Below, one piece after another: positions 15,022-24,590 of a DNA stretch of 64,000 nucleotides. The notes beneath the pieces were generated by a model. It searched no databases, had not been told where the DNA came from, and saw only the letters and a list, made by a program, of their open reading frames with translations. The position numbers were made by a program, and so were the translations under genes. Each line of letters opens with the position of its first letter. Within the stretch, counting starts at the first letter, position 1. Origin of the DNA: PXAP01 sp046483315 (GTDB lineage: Bacteria; Bacteroidota; Bacteroidia; Bacteroidales; PUMT01); NCBI GenBank assembly GCA_046483315.1, contig JAWODJ010000095.1, positions 1-64,000 of the forward strand, given 5' to 3'.

Positions 15022-17259
15022 TTACGGCAGCCAGTTCACTTCTGTGCGCACCTCTTCCCTGATGCAGCGGACACTGAGGGCGCCGGCACGGCTGCCGCTG
15101 TTCACCACGGCGGACCAGCGATTGAAATTCAGAAGCAACGAGTATATGTGGTCAATGTCAGAGCTCCAGTAATAACCACGCCTGCCGGCATCGTGGATCC
15201 TGCCGTCATTTGCCCGCAGTCCTGCAGAAGGCAGCTTAAGGGGACTGTAATATGCTGACCGGCGGTTTTTCTTCCTCCAGCTGTTTTTCTCCTTTTGCCA
15301 CTCGGCGGAGGAGGGCAGCCGCCATCCTGCAGGGCATACATCATTGATGCCGCCATCTCCCTGCCACAGTTCGTCATTCGGGGGATAGCGCCAGTCGTAA
15401 GGCTCTGACCCGGAGATTATGAAATTGCCGTGCCCGGGCCTGTCGCTGATGCTGATAACAGAGGTGGTGTCGCTGTGAGGGTACTGGTGCCCGTCCGCTA
15501 ATCGCCCCCACTGATAAAGGTTGCCAAAGGCCTCTTCATCCCTTCGTGAGGACGCCACCCGCGAAGCCCCCAGGTTGCGGTCCATCCAGCATGCGCCGTC
15601 TTTTCCGCTTACCGTGCCATAGGTAACCTGTTCGTCCCCGCAGGTGAAAGTAACATCTTCACCGCACCTTTCCACCGTGGTAAAGCGTGCCTGCCGGCCG
15701 TAAACAGTGCCGGCGGTGTTGGCGGCCCAGGCTCTTGCATAATATGTTGTACCGGGTTCAAGATGTTCAAATTCACTGGTAAAGTCACCCGTGCCCTCTC
15801 CGTCATAGGTGATATGATCGTTGCGGTTAACATCGGGGTCTATGACAGTGGCGATAACCATGCCGCGGTAAGTCTCACTGTCACCGCCGTTGTCGGTGAG
15901 GGTGCTGCTGAAAACGGCCCTTTCGCCGGTGAAAGAGATGACGGCGGTGGTGGTGACAGCCGGCAGGGTTACCGGAGTGGTAAACTGTTGCTGCTGCGAA
16001 TATGCTGTGCCAGCCTCATTGGTGGCCCAGGCCCGCACATAGTATGTTGTTCCGGGTACCAGTCCCTGCAATTCACGGGCGAACACACCCTCTCCCCCGT
16101 CTGCAGTGGCTATGCCGTCATTGTTTTCGATGCCGGGATCTTCCCTCCTTCCCCAAACCAGTCCGCGCCCGCTCACATCCACCCCTCCGTCATCTTCCAC
16201 ATCCACAGCCACGGTAGCCGAAAAACTTCCGATATCCGATACCGCCGTAACACTTACGGCGGGAGGAACGGGTTCGGGAACGGTGAAGCTGATCTGTTCA
16301 CCGTATGAGGTCCCGGCATAATTGGTGGCCCAGGCTCTCAGGTAGTAAAGCTTCCCGTATTCAAGTCCGCCGATACTGCTTGTGAAGGAACCCGTTCCGC
16401 GGCCGCTGCTGACAATGCCCTGGTTGTCGTCAACCCGTGGTTTCTCACCGGTGCTTACCACTATGCCGCGGGCAGTGACCGGTGCGCCGCCATGGCTGAT
16501 AACATTGCCCCCGCTCACCACAGAGCCCGGCCGGAGATTGCTTATTTCCGCCGTGTTCAAGGCAGGCCTCACAGGGGCAGCGGTGGTGAAACGGAGCTGC
16601 TCACCGTAAGCCGTTCCCACACTGTTGGCGGCATAAGCCTTCAGGTAATAGACTGTGCTGTGCTGCAAACCGGTAATCTCACCCTCAAAGACACCCATGC
16701 CCGCTCCATCGGTTGTGATACCCTCATTACTTTCTACCGAAGGGTCATGCTCCCTGTTCCATACAAACCCCCTGGCAGTGACGGTGGCACCCATATCATC
16801 TGTTATGATGCCTTTGGCGGCGGCTCCGTTGGGACCGATGTCGGTAACACCCCGGGAGGCAACCTCGGGGACGGAAGGGGCGGTGGTAAAGATGATTGAA
16901 TCGCCGTAGGCTGTGCCGACGCTGCTGGTGGCGTACGCCCTCGCATAATAGGTGGTATTGGGCGAGAGGCCGGTGATCCGGCTGCTGAAGATACCGGTGC
17001 CTCCGCCCTCCTCCGTCATGCCGAGATGTACCTCAACATCCGGGTCAGCAGTGACACCCCAAACCAGTCCGCGCAAGCTCACCTCCCTGCCCCCGTCGTC
17101 GATGATGTGACCGCCAGCCGTTGCCGTGGTGCGCGTTATCTCATCAACACCGGTGGATATTACCAGGGGAGGTTCATATTCCCTGCAGGCCGTAGCAAGG
17201 AGAAGCAAAAATATCGCTGCCCCGGTAACGTTTACCCTTGTCTGATATCTGTTTTTCAT
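15022..17259 (-). CDS. Lipoprotein with FN3-like repeats and C-terminal FISUMP domain
   Basis: This 745-residue protein has a lipobox ending at Cys25 (LLATAC). About five repeats of 90-95 residues follow, each built around GGxxVxxRGxVW, TGxFxxxIxxL and TxYYxRAYAxNxxGTAYG, as in FN3-like modules of Bacteroidota surface proteins. The end is a FISUMP domain (CWMDRNLGASR, GNLYQWGRLADGHQ, DVCPAGWRLPSSAEW, SVRCIREE) very like the one at 11420-13015. It is probably anchored in the outer membrane and exposed. It follows the beta-barrel gene by 15 bases, so the two are one unit behind the UpxY-type regulator. Confidence 0.8.
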   Translation of the reverse strand: MKNRYQTRVNVTGAAIFLLLLATACREYEPPLVISTGVDEITRTTATAGGHIIDDGGREVSLRGLVWGVTADPDVEVHLGMTEEGGGTGIFSSRITGLSPNTTYYARAYATSSVGTAYGDSIIFTTAPSVPEVASRGVTDIGPNGAAAKGIITDDMGATVTARGFVWNREHDPSVESNEGITTDGAGMGVFEGEITGLQHSTVYYLKAYAANSVGTAYGEQLRFTTAAPVRPALNTAEISNLRPGSVVSGGNVISHGGAPVTARGIVVSTGEKPRVDDNQGIVSSGRGTGSFTSSIGGLEYGKLYYLRAWATNYAGTSYGEQISFTVPEPVPPAVSVTAVSDIGSFSATVAVDVEDDGGVDVSGRGLVWGRREDPGIENNDGIATADGGEGVFARELQGLVPGTTYYVRAWATNEAGTAYSQQQQFTTPVTLPAVTTTAVISFTGERAVFSSTLTDNGGDSETYRGMVIATVIDPDVNRNDHITYDGEGTGDFTSEFEHLEPGTTYYARAWAANTAGTVYGRQARFTTVERCGEDVTFTCGDEQVTYGTVSGKDGACWMDRNLGASRVASSRRDEEAFGNLYQWGRLADGHQYPHSDTTSVISISDRPGHGNFIISGSEPYDWRYPPNDELWQGDGGINDVCPAGWRLPSSAEWQKEKNSWRKKNRRSAYYSPLKLPSAGLRANDGRIHDAGRRGYYWSSDIDHIYSLLLNFNRWSAVVNSGSRAGALSVRCIREEVRTEVNWLP

Positions 17260-17274
17260 TATTACCCATTCATT

Positions 17275-18009
17275 TTACCGGTAAAATAACTCCTCAAACC
17301 TGTAAACAACATTGACGGTGGTTATATAATAAATGTCATTTGCTGTTGAAGTGGGACTGGTAAAGCCGTCAAGATAATCATTGAAGGCATACCTGCCCCC
17401 GATCTCCAGTCCGATATCCACCGTGTTCTGTATCCCTATCCTCACTCCCGCGCCGGCAGGGAGCACCACCGTCACCGGTCCGTGTTCGATATTGTCACTC
17501 TCCCGCCTTGCCCTGAGCTTATCGTTGGGCATCACCGAATAGATAACGGCCCCCGCCCCTCCAAAAAGATATACGGAAACAGTGGAATAATTCCGTACCA
17601 GTCCACGCCTGTCCAGTCCCCTGAACTTCAGCAGATCCCGCACGGGATAAAACTCCACCCTGCCCGAGGGTTCAAGGAAGAGGGTGTTGAAAACATAACC
17701 GCGTGCCTCATTTCTGCTTCCCTCATCACTGCCGCTGAGCCATCCCAGGGCAAGGCTGCCGCTGAAGGAGAGGTACCTGTTCCGGTTATATCTCAGCACG
17801 CCTGCGCCGGTGAGGCGTGAGCGGAGAGGCTCAAAATCCTTCAGTCCGTACCAGTTGTCCTCACCGGCAGCGCCGCCAATGTCGCCGAAATAGTTTGCCG
17901 GACCTGCACCCAGCTGCACCTCCCACGGGGAGGTTCTCCAGCTCTGGGCACAAACTGTGAAGAGGGAAAGAAGGAAAAGGCAGAAAAAAAAATACGTCTT
18001 TGTTCCCAT
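17275..18009 (-). CDS. Outer-membrane beta-barrel protein
   Basis: This 244-residue protein has a signal peptide (hydrophobic residues 5-20, VCAQ). The body matches small Bacteroidota outer-membrane barrels (WEVQLGAGPANYFGDIGG near the start, then glycine- and aromatic-rich alternating strands). It ends in an aromatic-rich strand (YRFEELFYR). This resembles the DUF6089/PorT-like group; the exact family is uncertain. It is transcribed with the FN3-FISUMP lipoprotein downstream and may help place it on the surface. It begins about 110 bases after the UpxY-type gene. Confidence 0.7.
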   Translation of the reverse strand: MGTKTYFFFCLFLLSLFTVCAQSWRTSPWEVQLGAGPANYFGDIGGAAGEDNWYGLKDFEPLRSRLTGAGVLRYNRNRYLSFSGSLALGWLSGSDEGSRNEARGYVFNTLFLEPSGRVEFYPVRDLLKFRGLDRRGLVRNYSTVSVYLFGGAGAVIYSVMPNDKLRARRESDNIEHGPVTVVLPAGAGVRIGIQNTVDIGLEIGGRYAFNDYLDGFTSPTSTANDIYYITTVNVVYRFEELFYR

Positions 18010-18053
18010 ATCAGAGAGAGCTTGATTTACACAAGGGAATTAAACGGCCGGGA

Positions 18054-18074
18054 CCGGATAGTTTTTTTATCCGG
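18054..18074. other. Inverted repeat in the leader behind the UpxY gene
   Basis: CCGGATA (18054-18060) and TATCCGG (18068-18074) are perfectly complementary around a 7-base loop. They sit between the UpxY-type gene and the barrel gene on the minus strand. No T-run follows on that strand. It could be a weak attenuator or pause site on which the antiterminator acts. Confidence 0.35.
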
Positions 18075-18118
18075 AAATAAAAGTAAGATAAATCGGTAAC
18101 TATCACAAATTTATCCGG

Positions 18119-18640
18119 CTATTTCTGTCTCACCGCCTCCAGGAAGCCGGCAGGGATGGAAACCAGCAGATGCTGGCCGAGCTGGTCAAACCTGACCATC
18201 ACGCGGCGGCTGCCCCGGTAATCAACCATCTCACCCTTTAGTCCGTGCAGCGGTCCGCTCACCACCGCCACTTCATCGCCCGGGGCAAACCTTTCGGCCG
18301 AGACCTCCACATCGGCCTCGGTGGCAACAAGCTTCCTGAGCACGTCGATCTGGTTTTCGGGTATGGGAACTGCCCTGCCCTCAAAGGTTATATAGCGAAC
18401 CACACCGCGGGTGTTAAGCACCCTGTAGTAGTCCGTTATGTCAATCTTAACAAAAATATAACATCGCAGCAGCGGTTCTTCAACCCATTTGCGACGGTCA
18501 CTCCACTGCTTCAGCCTCTTCTGCAGGGGAAGATATGCCTCAATGCCCTGCTTCTGCAGTTCGGCAAACACCTTTTTCTCCGCCCGTGATTTGGTGTAGG
18601 CTGCATACCATTGCGCCCTGCCTCTGTTTTTCTGTATCAT
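18119..18640 (-). CDS. UpxY-type NusG-family transcription antiterminator
   Basis: This protein of about 173 residues has an N-terminal NusG domain (WYAAYTKSRAEKKV, RCYIFVKID) and a C-terminal KOW motif (FAPGDEVAVVSGPLHGLKGE). It is shorter than housekeeping NusG and matches the UpxY group, which keeps RNA polymerase running through the leader of a specific operon, usually capsule loci in Bacteroides. Downstream here are a beta-barrel and a FISUMP lipoprotein instead of capsule genes. I prefer the ATG at 18640; an in-frame ATG at 18667 would add nine basic residues. Confidence 0.8.
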   Translation of the reverse strand: MIQKNRGRAQWYAAYTKSRAEKKVFAELQKQGIEAYLPLQKRLKQWSDRRKWVEEPLLRCYIFVKIDITDYYRVLNTRGVVRYITFEGRAVPIPENQIDVLRKLVATEADVEVSAERFAPGDEVAVVSGPLHGLKGEMVDYRGSRRVMVRFDQLGQHLLVSIPAGFLEAVRQK

Positions 18641-18829
18641 AATAATTCTTCGCTTTTTGCATGACATCTTAACCGGTGGCCGGCTTAACAGTAATTTACC
18701 TTACAAAATTACTCCATTGACAGATATTTTTCCCCGAAAGGACAATTTATTTATTATTTTCGCAGCAAAATTGCCAGGACACCGGAAACAATTTCCGGGC
18801 CGGCAGATTTGTTATGTAACAGCACAAAT

Positions 18830-19873
18830 ATGAAAAACTCCACACCGAAAAAAATGGCTGTGATTATATCAATCATTGCTGCACTCGTGGCAGGTGCCGT
18901 TGAGATGCTGCTGATATACTCATTGCTGCCGGGGAATGCTGCCATAGTGGCAGCATCGGTCATCCTGGTATTTTTAACCGTGTACCTGGTTACCCGCCTG
19001 CTGCTCGGCAATTTTATCTATCAGAAGATGACCCCCATATACAATACCATACATAAACTTAAAAAGTCCGAGAAATCGCTCCGTGAAGAGCTGGAGAAAG
19101 CAGATATTACGGATGACCTGAACAGGGAGGTGGAGGACTGGGCATCGGATAAGACGCAGGAGATAAGCAGGCTCAAAGAGATGGAAATCTACCGCAAAGA
19201 GTTCCTGGGCAACGTGTCGCACGAGATGAAGACACCGATATTCAATATCCAGGGCTATGTGCTTACCCTGCTCGACGGCGGCATCGACGACCCGGCAGTG
19301 AACAAGCTTTATCTTAAAAGGGCGGAGAAGAGTATCGCGAGACTGATCAATATAGTGGAGGACCTGGATACCATATCCAGGCTGGATTCGGGTGAGGTGA
19401 AGATCAGATTTGAGAATTTCGATATGGTACAGCTCATCGACGATATCTTTGATATGCAGGAGATAAGGGCAAAAGATAATAATATAAAGCTTCGGCTCAG
19501 AAACAAGGCCGGCAAACCGGTAATGGTGCACGCGGACAGGAACAGGATACAGGAGGTGATGGTGAACCTGGTGGTCAACTCCATCAAATACGGAAGAAAA
19601 AAAGGTACCACTTGCGTAGAGCTGAGTGATATGGGTAACAAAATTATGGTGGAGGTGTCAGATAACGGTCCGGGAATCCCCAAAGAAGACCTGCCACGCA
19701 TATTCGAAAGATTCTACAGGGTGGATAAAAGCCGTGCCCGGAACCAGGGGGGGACGGGACTGGGACTGGCAATAGTGAAGCACGTGATAGAGGCGCATAA
19801 CCAGGAAATAAGCGTGCGCAGCAGGGAAAACAAGGGAACCGCGTTCAACTTCACACTGATGAAGGGCAGGTAG
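18830..19873 (+). CDS. Sensor histidine kinase (PhoR-like)
   Basis: This protein of about 347 residues has two transmembrane segments near the start (roughly residues 10-35 and 38-60) and a short HAMP-like coiled region. The kinase core has the H-box FLGNVSHEMKTP, an N-box (NLVVNSIKYG), DNGPGIP and GGTGLGLAIVKH. It has almost no periplasmic sensor loop, so it probably reads membrane or partner signals. I see no response regulator gene next to it, which is unusual for PhoR-type kinases. ATG 18830 is preferred to 18809 because the upstream seven residues are not family-like. Confidence 0.85.
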   Translation: MKNSTPKKMAVIISIIAALVAGAVEMLLIYSLLPGNAAIVAASVILVFLTVYLVTRLLLGNFIYQKMTPIYNTIHKLKKSEKSLREELEKADITDDLNREVEDWASDKTQEISRLKEMEIYRKEFLGNVSHEMKTPIFNIQGYVLTLLDGGIDDPAVNKLYLKRAEKSIARLINIVEDLDTISRLDSGEVKIRFENFDMVQLIDDIFDMQEIRAKDNNIKLRLRNKAGKPVMVHADRNRIQEVMVNLVVNSIKYGRKKGTTCVELSDMGNKIMVEVSDNGPGIPKEDLPRIFERFYRVDKSRARNQGGTGLGLAIVKHVIEAHNQEISVRSRENKGTAFNFTLMKGR

Positions 19874-19917
19874 AGGTAAACTGCCAAATAATGACTATTA
19901 TATATCGGGTTTTTTTC

Positions 19918-19925
19918 TATCTTTG
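19918..19925 (+). promoter_or_regulatory. -7 promoter box of ileS
   Basis: TATCTTTG is an exact TAnnTTTG match 68 bases before the ATG at 19994, downstream of the kinase stop. I see no T-box-like structure in the leader. Confidence 0.5.
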
Positions 19926-19993
19926 TGGAATTTTTAACAGCAGAAGTTATTTTAACCGAGATAAAATTTGTATAAAACAGTATTTGTCCTGAA

Positions 19994-22900
19994 ATGAGCA
20001 GTAAATTTCGTGAATACAAGGATTTTGACCTTTCAAAGATAAACAGGGAGGTTCTTGGCCTGTGGGACAGGGAGAAGACTTTTCACCGGAGCATAAGCTC
20101 GCGGGAAGGGCATAAGCCTTTTGTCTTCTACGAAGGACCTCCTTCTGCCAACGGAATACCCGGCATCCATCACGTTATATCACGTACCATAAAAGATATC
20201 TTCTGCCGCTACAAGACACTCAGGGGCTACAGGGTTGAACGCAAGGCGGGCTGGGATACGCACGGACTGCCGGTGGAGCTGAGCGTGGAAAAGACCCTGG
20301 GCATCACCAAGGAGGATATCGGAAAATCTATCTCGATAGATCAGTTTAACAAGGCGTGCAGGAAAGAGGTGATGAAATATACCGACCTGTGGGAGGATCT
20401 GACACGTAAGATGGGCTACTGGGTGGATATGGACAATCCATATATAACCTTCGATAACCGCTACGTGGAAACGCTGTGGTACCTGCTGAGCGAATTGTTT
20501 AAGAGGGGACTGCTGTACAAGGGTTATTCGATCCAGCCCTACTCGCCGGCGGCGGGGACGGGACTCAGCACGCATGAGCTGAACCAGCCGGGATGCTACA
20601 AAGATGTGAAAGACACCACCGTGGTAGCACAGTTCAGGGTTGAGCGGGACGAAAAATCGGGGTTTTTGTTTGAAGACGCTTCCGCGGAAGTGTTCTTCCT
20701 GGCATGGACGACAACGCCATGGACGCTGCCCAGCAACACGGCACTGGCCGTGGGTGAAGAGATAGACTACAGCAGGATACTGACCTTCAACCCCTACACG
20801 GGAAAACCGGTGACGGTGATACTGGCAACGGCGCTGGTGGGTTCCTTCTTCCCGGAAGAGGGAGGCAGCCTGCCAATTGAAAACTACAGGCACGGCGACA
20901 AAATTATTCCCTGGAAATTCCTTGGTGAGCATAAGGGCGCCCAGTTTGAGGGCATCAGGTATGAGCAGCTTTTTCCGCTGCAGCAACCGGCCGAAGGGGA
21001 TGCTTTTGTGGTGCTGGTGGGGGACTTCGTGACCACTGACGAGGGTACGGGCATAGTACATGTAGCCCCCTCCTTCGGGGCGGACGACTTCCGTATCGGA
21101 CAGCAGTACGGGGTGGGGTCGCTTACCCTGGTGGACAGGAAAGGGAAGTTTACCGGTGAGGCGGGATGGCTGGCGGGCAAATATGTGAAAAACGAATATG
21201 ATGAGTCCATTCCCGAAGGATCAGAGACTACCGACGTGGAGATAGCCGTGCACCTGAAAAATGAGAACAGGGCCTTTAAAATTGAAAAGTACGTTCACTC
21301 CTACCCGCATTGCTGGAGGACGGACAAGCCGGTGCTGTACTATCCTCTCGACTCATGGTTCATCCGCACCACGGCACTCAAAGAGCGGCTCATAGAGCTT
21401 AACAACACCATAAACTGGAAGCCGCCCTCAACGGGCACCGGCAGGTTCGGCAAGTGGCTGGAGAATTTGGTGGACTGGAATCTGTCGCGCTCCCGCTACT
21501 GGGGCACGCCGCTGCCCATATGGGCAACGGAAGACGGAGAGGAGAAGGTGTGTATCGGGTCGGTGGCACAGCTCAGAGACGAGATTGAAAAATCTGTCGC
21601 CGCAGGCTTTATGGAAGAGAACCCGTTGGGAAACTTTAGGGCTGATGACTTTTCCGATGAGAACTATAACCTTTTCGACCTGCACAGGCCCTTTGTAGAC
21701 GAGGTGGTGCTGGTGAGCGAAAGCGGCAAAAGAATGGTACGCGAGCAGGACCTGATAGATGTATGGTTTGACTCGGGCGCCATGCCCTACGCACAGATGC
21801 ACTACCCCTTTAACAACAGGGAGTGGTTTGAGAATAATTTTCCGGCGGACTTTATTGCGGAGGGGGTGGACCAGACAAGGGGGTGGTTCTTTACCCTGCA
21901 TGCCATAGCAGGAATGCTGTTCGACTCGGTAGCTTTCAAAAATATTATTTCAAACGGACTGATACTGGATAAGAACGGCAACAAGATGTCGAAAAGGCTT
22001 GGCAACGCGGCCAACCCCTTCGACATCATCGAACGGTTCGGCTCCGACCCGCTGCGATGGTACCTGATAACCAACGCACAGCCATGGGATAACCTGCGGT
22101 TCGACGAGGCAGGGGTGGAAGAGGTGAGAAGGAAATTTTTCGGCACCCTCTATAACACCTGGTCCTTCTTTGCCCTGTACGCTAACGTGGACGGCTTCAC
22201 GGGAAGAGAAAAGGAGGTTCCCCTGAACGAAAGGCCGGAGATAGACCGGTGGATAATTTCCCTTCTCAACTCGTTGGTAAGGGATGTGGAACAGGCATAC
22301 GAAGATTACGAGCCCACCAGGGCAGGCAGGGCCATACAGGAGTTTGTGACCGAACATCTCAGCAACTGGTACGTGCGCCTGAACAGGAAACGCTACTGGG
22401 GAGGAGAGCCTTCGGCAGACAAGCTGGCGGCATACCAGACACTCTTCGAATGCCTGGAGAAAGTGGCCCTGCTGGCATCTCCCATAGCGCCTTTCTACAC
22501 CGACATGCTGTACCGCGACCTGAAAGGTGTGGCGGCAGAAGGGGAAGTGACATCGGTGCACCTGGCCAAATTCTGTTCCTTTGACGGGTCGGCGACGGAC
22601 AAAGACCTGGAGGAGAGGATGGAACTGGCACAGAGGATATCGTCAATGGTCCTCGGCCTTCGCAGGAAGGTGAACATAAAGGTGCGCCAGCCACTCGGCA
22701 AGATAATGATACCGGCAACGGGCAATACCATGATGAAGCAGATAGAAGGGGTAAAAAACCTGATACTGTCGGAGACCAACATCAGGGAACTGGAATTTAT
22801 ATCAGACACCTCGGGCATACTGGTGAAAAAGATAAAGCCGGATTTTAAAAAACTGGGACCCCGGTACGGGAAGCTGATGAAAGCAATAAGCAGCAGAATA

Positions 22901-23356
22901 AACAGTTTTACCCAGGAAGAGATAAGCGAACTTGAATTTGCGGGAAGCCTGGATATCTCCGTTGAAGGCCGTACCATTCCGGTACAGCTCGATGATGTGG
23001 AGATAGTATCGGAAGATATACCGGGATGGCTGGTGGCTAACGAGGGAAACCTTACCGTGGCGCTGGACATAACAATAACCGGCGAACTGAAGGAAGAGGG
23101 TATAGCACGGGAATTTATAAACCGCATCCAGAACCTCAGAAAAGAGAGCGGCTTTGATGTGACCGACAAGATAAGGATAAGCATCAGGCAGCATGAGGCA
23201 CTGAACAAAGCCGTGGAAAAACATAAAGACTATATAGGGTCGCAGACCCTGGCGTCGGGTATAGAGCTTGTGGAAGAAATAAGCAGTAACAACGCAAAAA
23301 AGGTGGAGATAGACGAGGGAGTGGAAACACTGATTAAAATCGAAAGGCTCACCTGA
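19994..23356 (+). CDS. ileS: Isoleucyl-tRNA synthetase
   Basis: This 1120-residue class I enzyme charges tRNA-Ile. The HIGH-type motif region reads GPPSANGIPGIHH (near residues 49-61), and the KMSKR loop lies within NKMSKRLGN. The editing domain (AWTTTPWTLPSNTA, GTGIVHVAPSFGADD) is complete. The C-terminal end lacks a zinc-finger cysteine cluster. Together with its length this suggests the eukaryote-like IleS2 type, which in other bacteria is often less sensitive to mupirocin; that last point is inference. The order ileS-dksA-lspA is common in Bacteroidota. Confidence 0.97.
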   Translation: MSSKFREYKDFDLSKINREVLGLWDREKTFHRSISSREGHKPFVFYEGPPSANGIPGIHHVISRTIKDIFCRYKTLRGYRVERKAGWDTHGLPVELSVEKTLGITKEDIGKSISIDQFNKACRKEVMKYTDLWEDLTRKMGYWVDMDNPYITFDNRYVETLWYLLSELFKRGLLYKGYSIQPYSPAAGTGLSTHELNQPGCYKDVKDTTVVAQFRVERDEKSGFLFEDASAEVFFLAWTTTPWTLPSNTALAVGEEIDYSRILTFNPYTGKPVTVILATALVGSFFPEEGGSLPIENYRHGDKIIPWKFLGEHKGAQFEGIRYEQLFPLQQPAEGDAFVVLVGDFVTTDEGTGIVHVAPSFGADDFRIGQQYGVGSLTLVDRKGKFTGEAGWLAGKYVKNEYDESIPEGSETTDVEIAVHLKNENRAFKIEKYVHSYPHCWRTDKPVLYYPLDSWFIRTTALKERLIELNNTINWKPPSTGTGRFGKWLENLVDWNLSRSRYWGTPLPIWATEDGEEKVCIGSVAQLRDEIEKSVAAGFMEENPLGNFRADDFSDENYNLFDLHRPFVDEVVLVSESGKRMVREQDLIDVWFDSGAMPYAQMHYPFNNREWFENNFPADFIAEGVDQTRGWFFTLHAIAGMLFDSVAFKNIISNGLILDKNGNKMSKRLGNAANPFDIIERFGSDPLRWYLITNAQPWDNLRFDEAGVEEVRRKFFGTLYNTWSFFALYANVDGFTGREKEVPLNERPEIDRWIISLLNSLVRDVEQAYEDYEPTRAGRAIQEFVTEHLSNWYVRLNRKRYWGGEPSADKLAAYQTLFECLEKVALLASPIAPFYTDMLYRDLKGVAAEGEVTSVHLAKFCSFDGSATDKDLEERMELAQRISSMVLGLRRKVNIKVRQPLGKIMIPATGNTMMKQIEGVKNLILSETNIRELEFISDTSGILVKKIKPDFKKLGPRYGKLMKAISSRINSFTQEEISELEFAGSLDISVEGRTIPVQLDDVEIVSEDIPGWLVANEGNLTVALDITITGELKEEGIAREFINRIQNLRKESGFDVTDKIRISIRQHEALNKAVEKHKDYIGSQTLASGIELVEEISSNNAKKVEIDEGVETLIKIERLT

Positions 23357-23410
23357 TAACAATTGGTTTTATTATTAAAAAAAATGGTATTTTTATAAAA
23401 ATTTTTAGCT

Positions 23411-23794
23411 ATGACAGAGAAGGAGAAGACAAGGTTTTCGGATGAGGAGCTGGCTGAATTCAAGCAACTGATACTTGAAAAGCTGGAGAAGGCACAAAAA
23501 GATTACGATACACTGAAAAGCACCATCACCCAGGGCGACAGCAACGACATACAGGATACTTCGCCCACTTTCAAGGTGCTCGAAGAAGGTGCCTCGACCC
23601 TGTCCAAAGAGGAGGCTGGAAATCTTGCCCAGAGGCAACAGAAATTTATCCAGCACCTGCAGGCTGCACTGGTGCGTATTGAGCACAAGACATACGGTAT
23701 CTGCCGTGAAACAGGGAAACTTATTTCAAAAGACCGGCTCAGGGCGGTGCCCCATGCCACACTGAGCATGGAAGCCAAACAAAAACAACGTTAA
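23411..23794 (+). CDS. DksA/TraR-family protein without zinc cysteines
   Basis: This 127-residue protein has a charged coiled-coil front (residues 1-85) and the DksA-type end YGICRETGKLISKDRLRAVPHATLSMEAK. The usual four zinc cysteines are reduced to one (GICRETG). This is the common Bacteroidota variant, in which the fold holds without zinc. DksA acts in the secondary channel of RNA polymerase, usually with ppGpp. It lies 54 bases after ileS and 24 before lspA, in a likely operon. The exact regulatory role is inferred from the family. Confidence 0.85.
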   Translation: MTEKEKTRFSDEELAEFKQLILEKLEKAQKDYDTLKSTITQGDSNDIQDTSPTFKVLEEGASTLSKEEAGNLAQRQQKFIQHLQAALVRIEHKTYGICRETGKLISKDRLRAVPHATLSMEAKQKQR

Positions 23795-23818
23795 CCGCAA
23801 ATTATTAATCCGCTGAAG

Positions 23819-24484
23819 ATGATTGGGAACAGGCAATATGTTCCCGATCATTTTTTTAGAGAAAAAACTTTAAGATTGAAACATCTCAGCATTAGTCACA
23901 AATCACTTATCCTGGTTATCCTGGTGCTGCTGGCGGACCAGATACTGAAGATATGGATTAAGACCACTATGTACCTTGGCCAGGAGATACCCCTGCTTGG
24001 CGACCGGGCACTGATACATTTTACCGAGAATAACGGCATGGCCTTTGGCTACGAGTTAGGAGGCGAATACGGCAAGATAATACTCAGCATATTCAGGATC
24101 CTGGCCGTGGCAGGGATAATATGGTACCTGAGGCATCTTATAGCGGAGAAGGCGCCGCGGGGACTGGTTTTCAGTATTTCGCTCATACTGGCCGGCGCCA
24201 TAGGCAATATCATAGACAGCGCCTTCTATGGCATGATTTTTTCCGACAGCTTCATGAGGCCGGCAGAGGTATTTCCCCCGGAAGGGGGATACGCCTCCTT
24301 CCTGCACGGAAGGGTTGTCGATATGTTCTATTTTCCCCTTATTCAGGGCCGTTACCCCGAATGGCTGCCCTTTCTGGGAGGCCAGACCTTTATCTTCTTC
24401 AGGCCGGTCTTTAATCTCGCCGACTCGGCCATCACCACCGGCGTGGCCATAACCCTGATATTCTACAGGAAATACTTCAAATAG
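23819..24484 (+). CDS. lspA: Lipoprotein signal peptidase (signal peptidase II)
   Basis: This 221-residue inner-membrane aspartic protease cleaves lipoprotein signal peptides before the lipidated cysteine. It has four transmembrane segments. The conserved blocks FTENNGMAFG, GAIGNIIDS and FNLADSAIT hold the two catalytic aspartates (in NIIDS and NLADS). It is longer than E. coli LspA because of an insert between the third and fourth segments (PAEVFPPEGGYASFLHGR), as usual in Bacteroidota. It follows dksA. Confidence 0.95.
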   Translation: MIGNRQYVPDHFFREKTLRLKHLSISHKSLILVILVLLADQILKIWIKTTMYLGQEIPLLGDRALIHFTENNGMAFGYELGGEYGKIILSIFRILAVAGIIWYLRHLIAEKAPRGLVFSISLILAGAIGNIIDSAFYGMIFSDSFMRPAEVFPPEGGYASFLHGRVVDMFYFPLIQGRYPEWLPFLGGQTFIFFRPVFNLADSAITTGVAITLIFYRKYFK

Positions 24485-24590
24485 CTTTGTTCCGGCAGTG
24501 TGTGACAGGCCGCGACCTGATTGCCACGCAAGGAAGGAGGCCGGCCGTATTTACCGCACCGGCCCGGCCCATATCATCCGGCATGGGATG

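Noticed and set aside
18054..18074. Intrinsic terminator between the UpxY and barrel genes
   Set aside because: The stem is only seven base pairs and there is no T-run on the transcribed strand.
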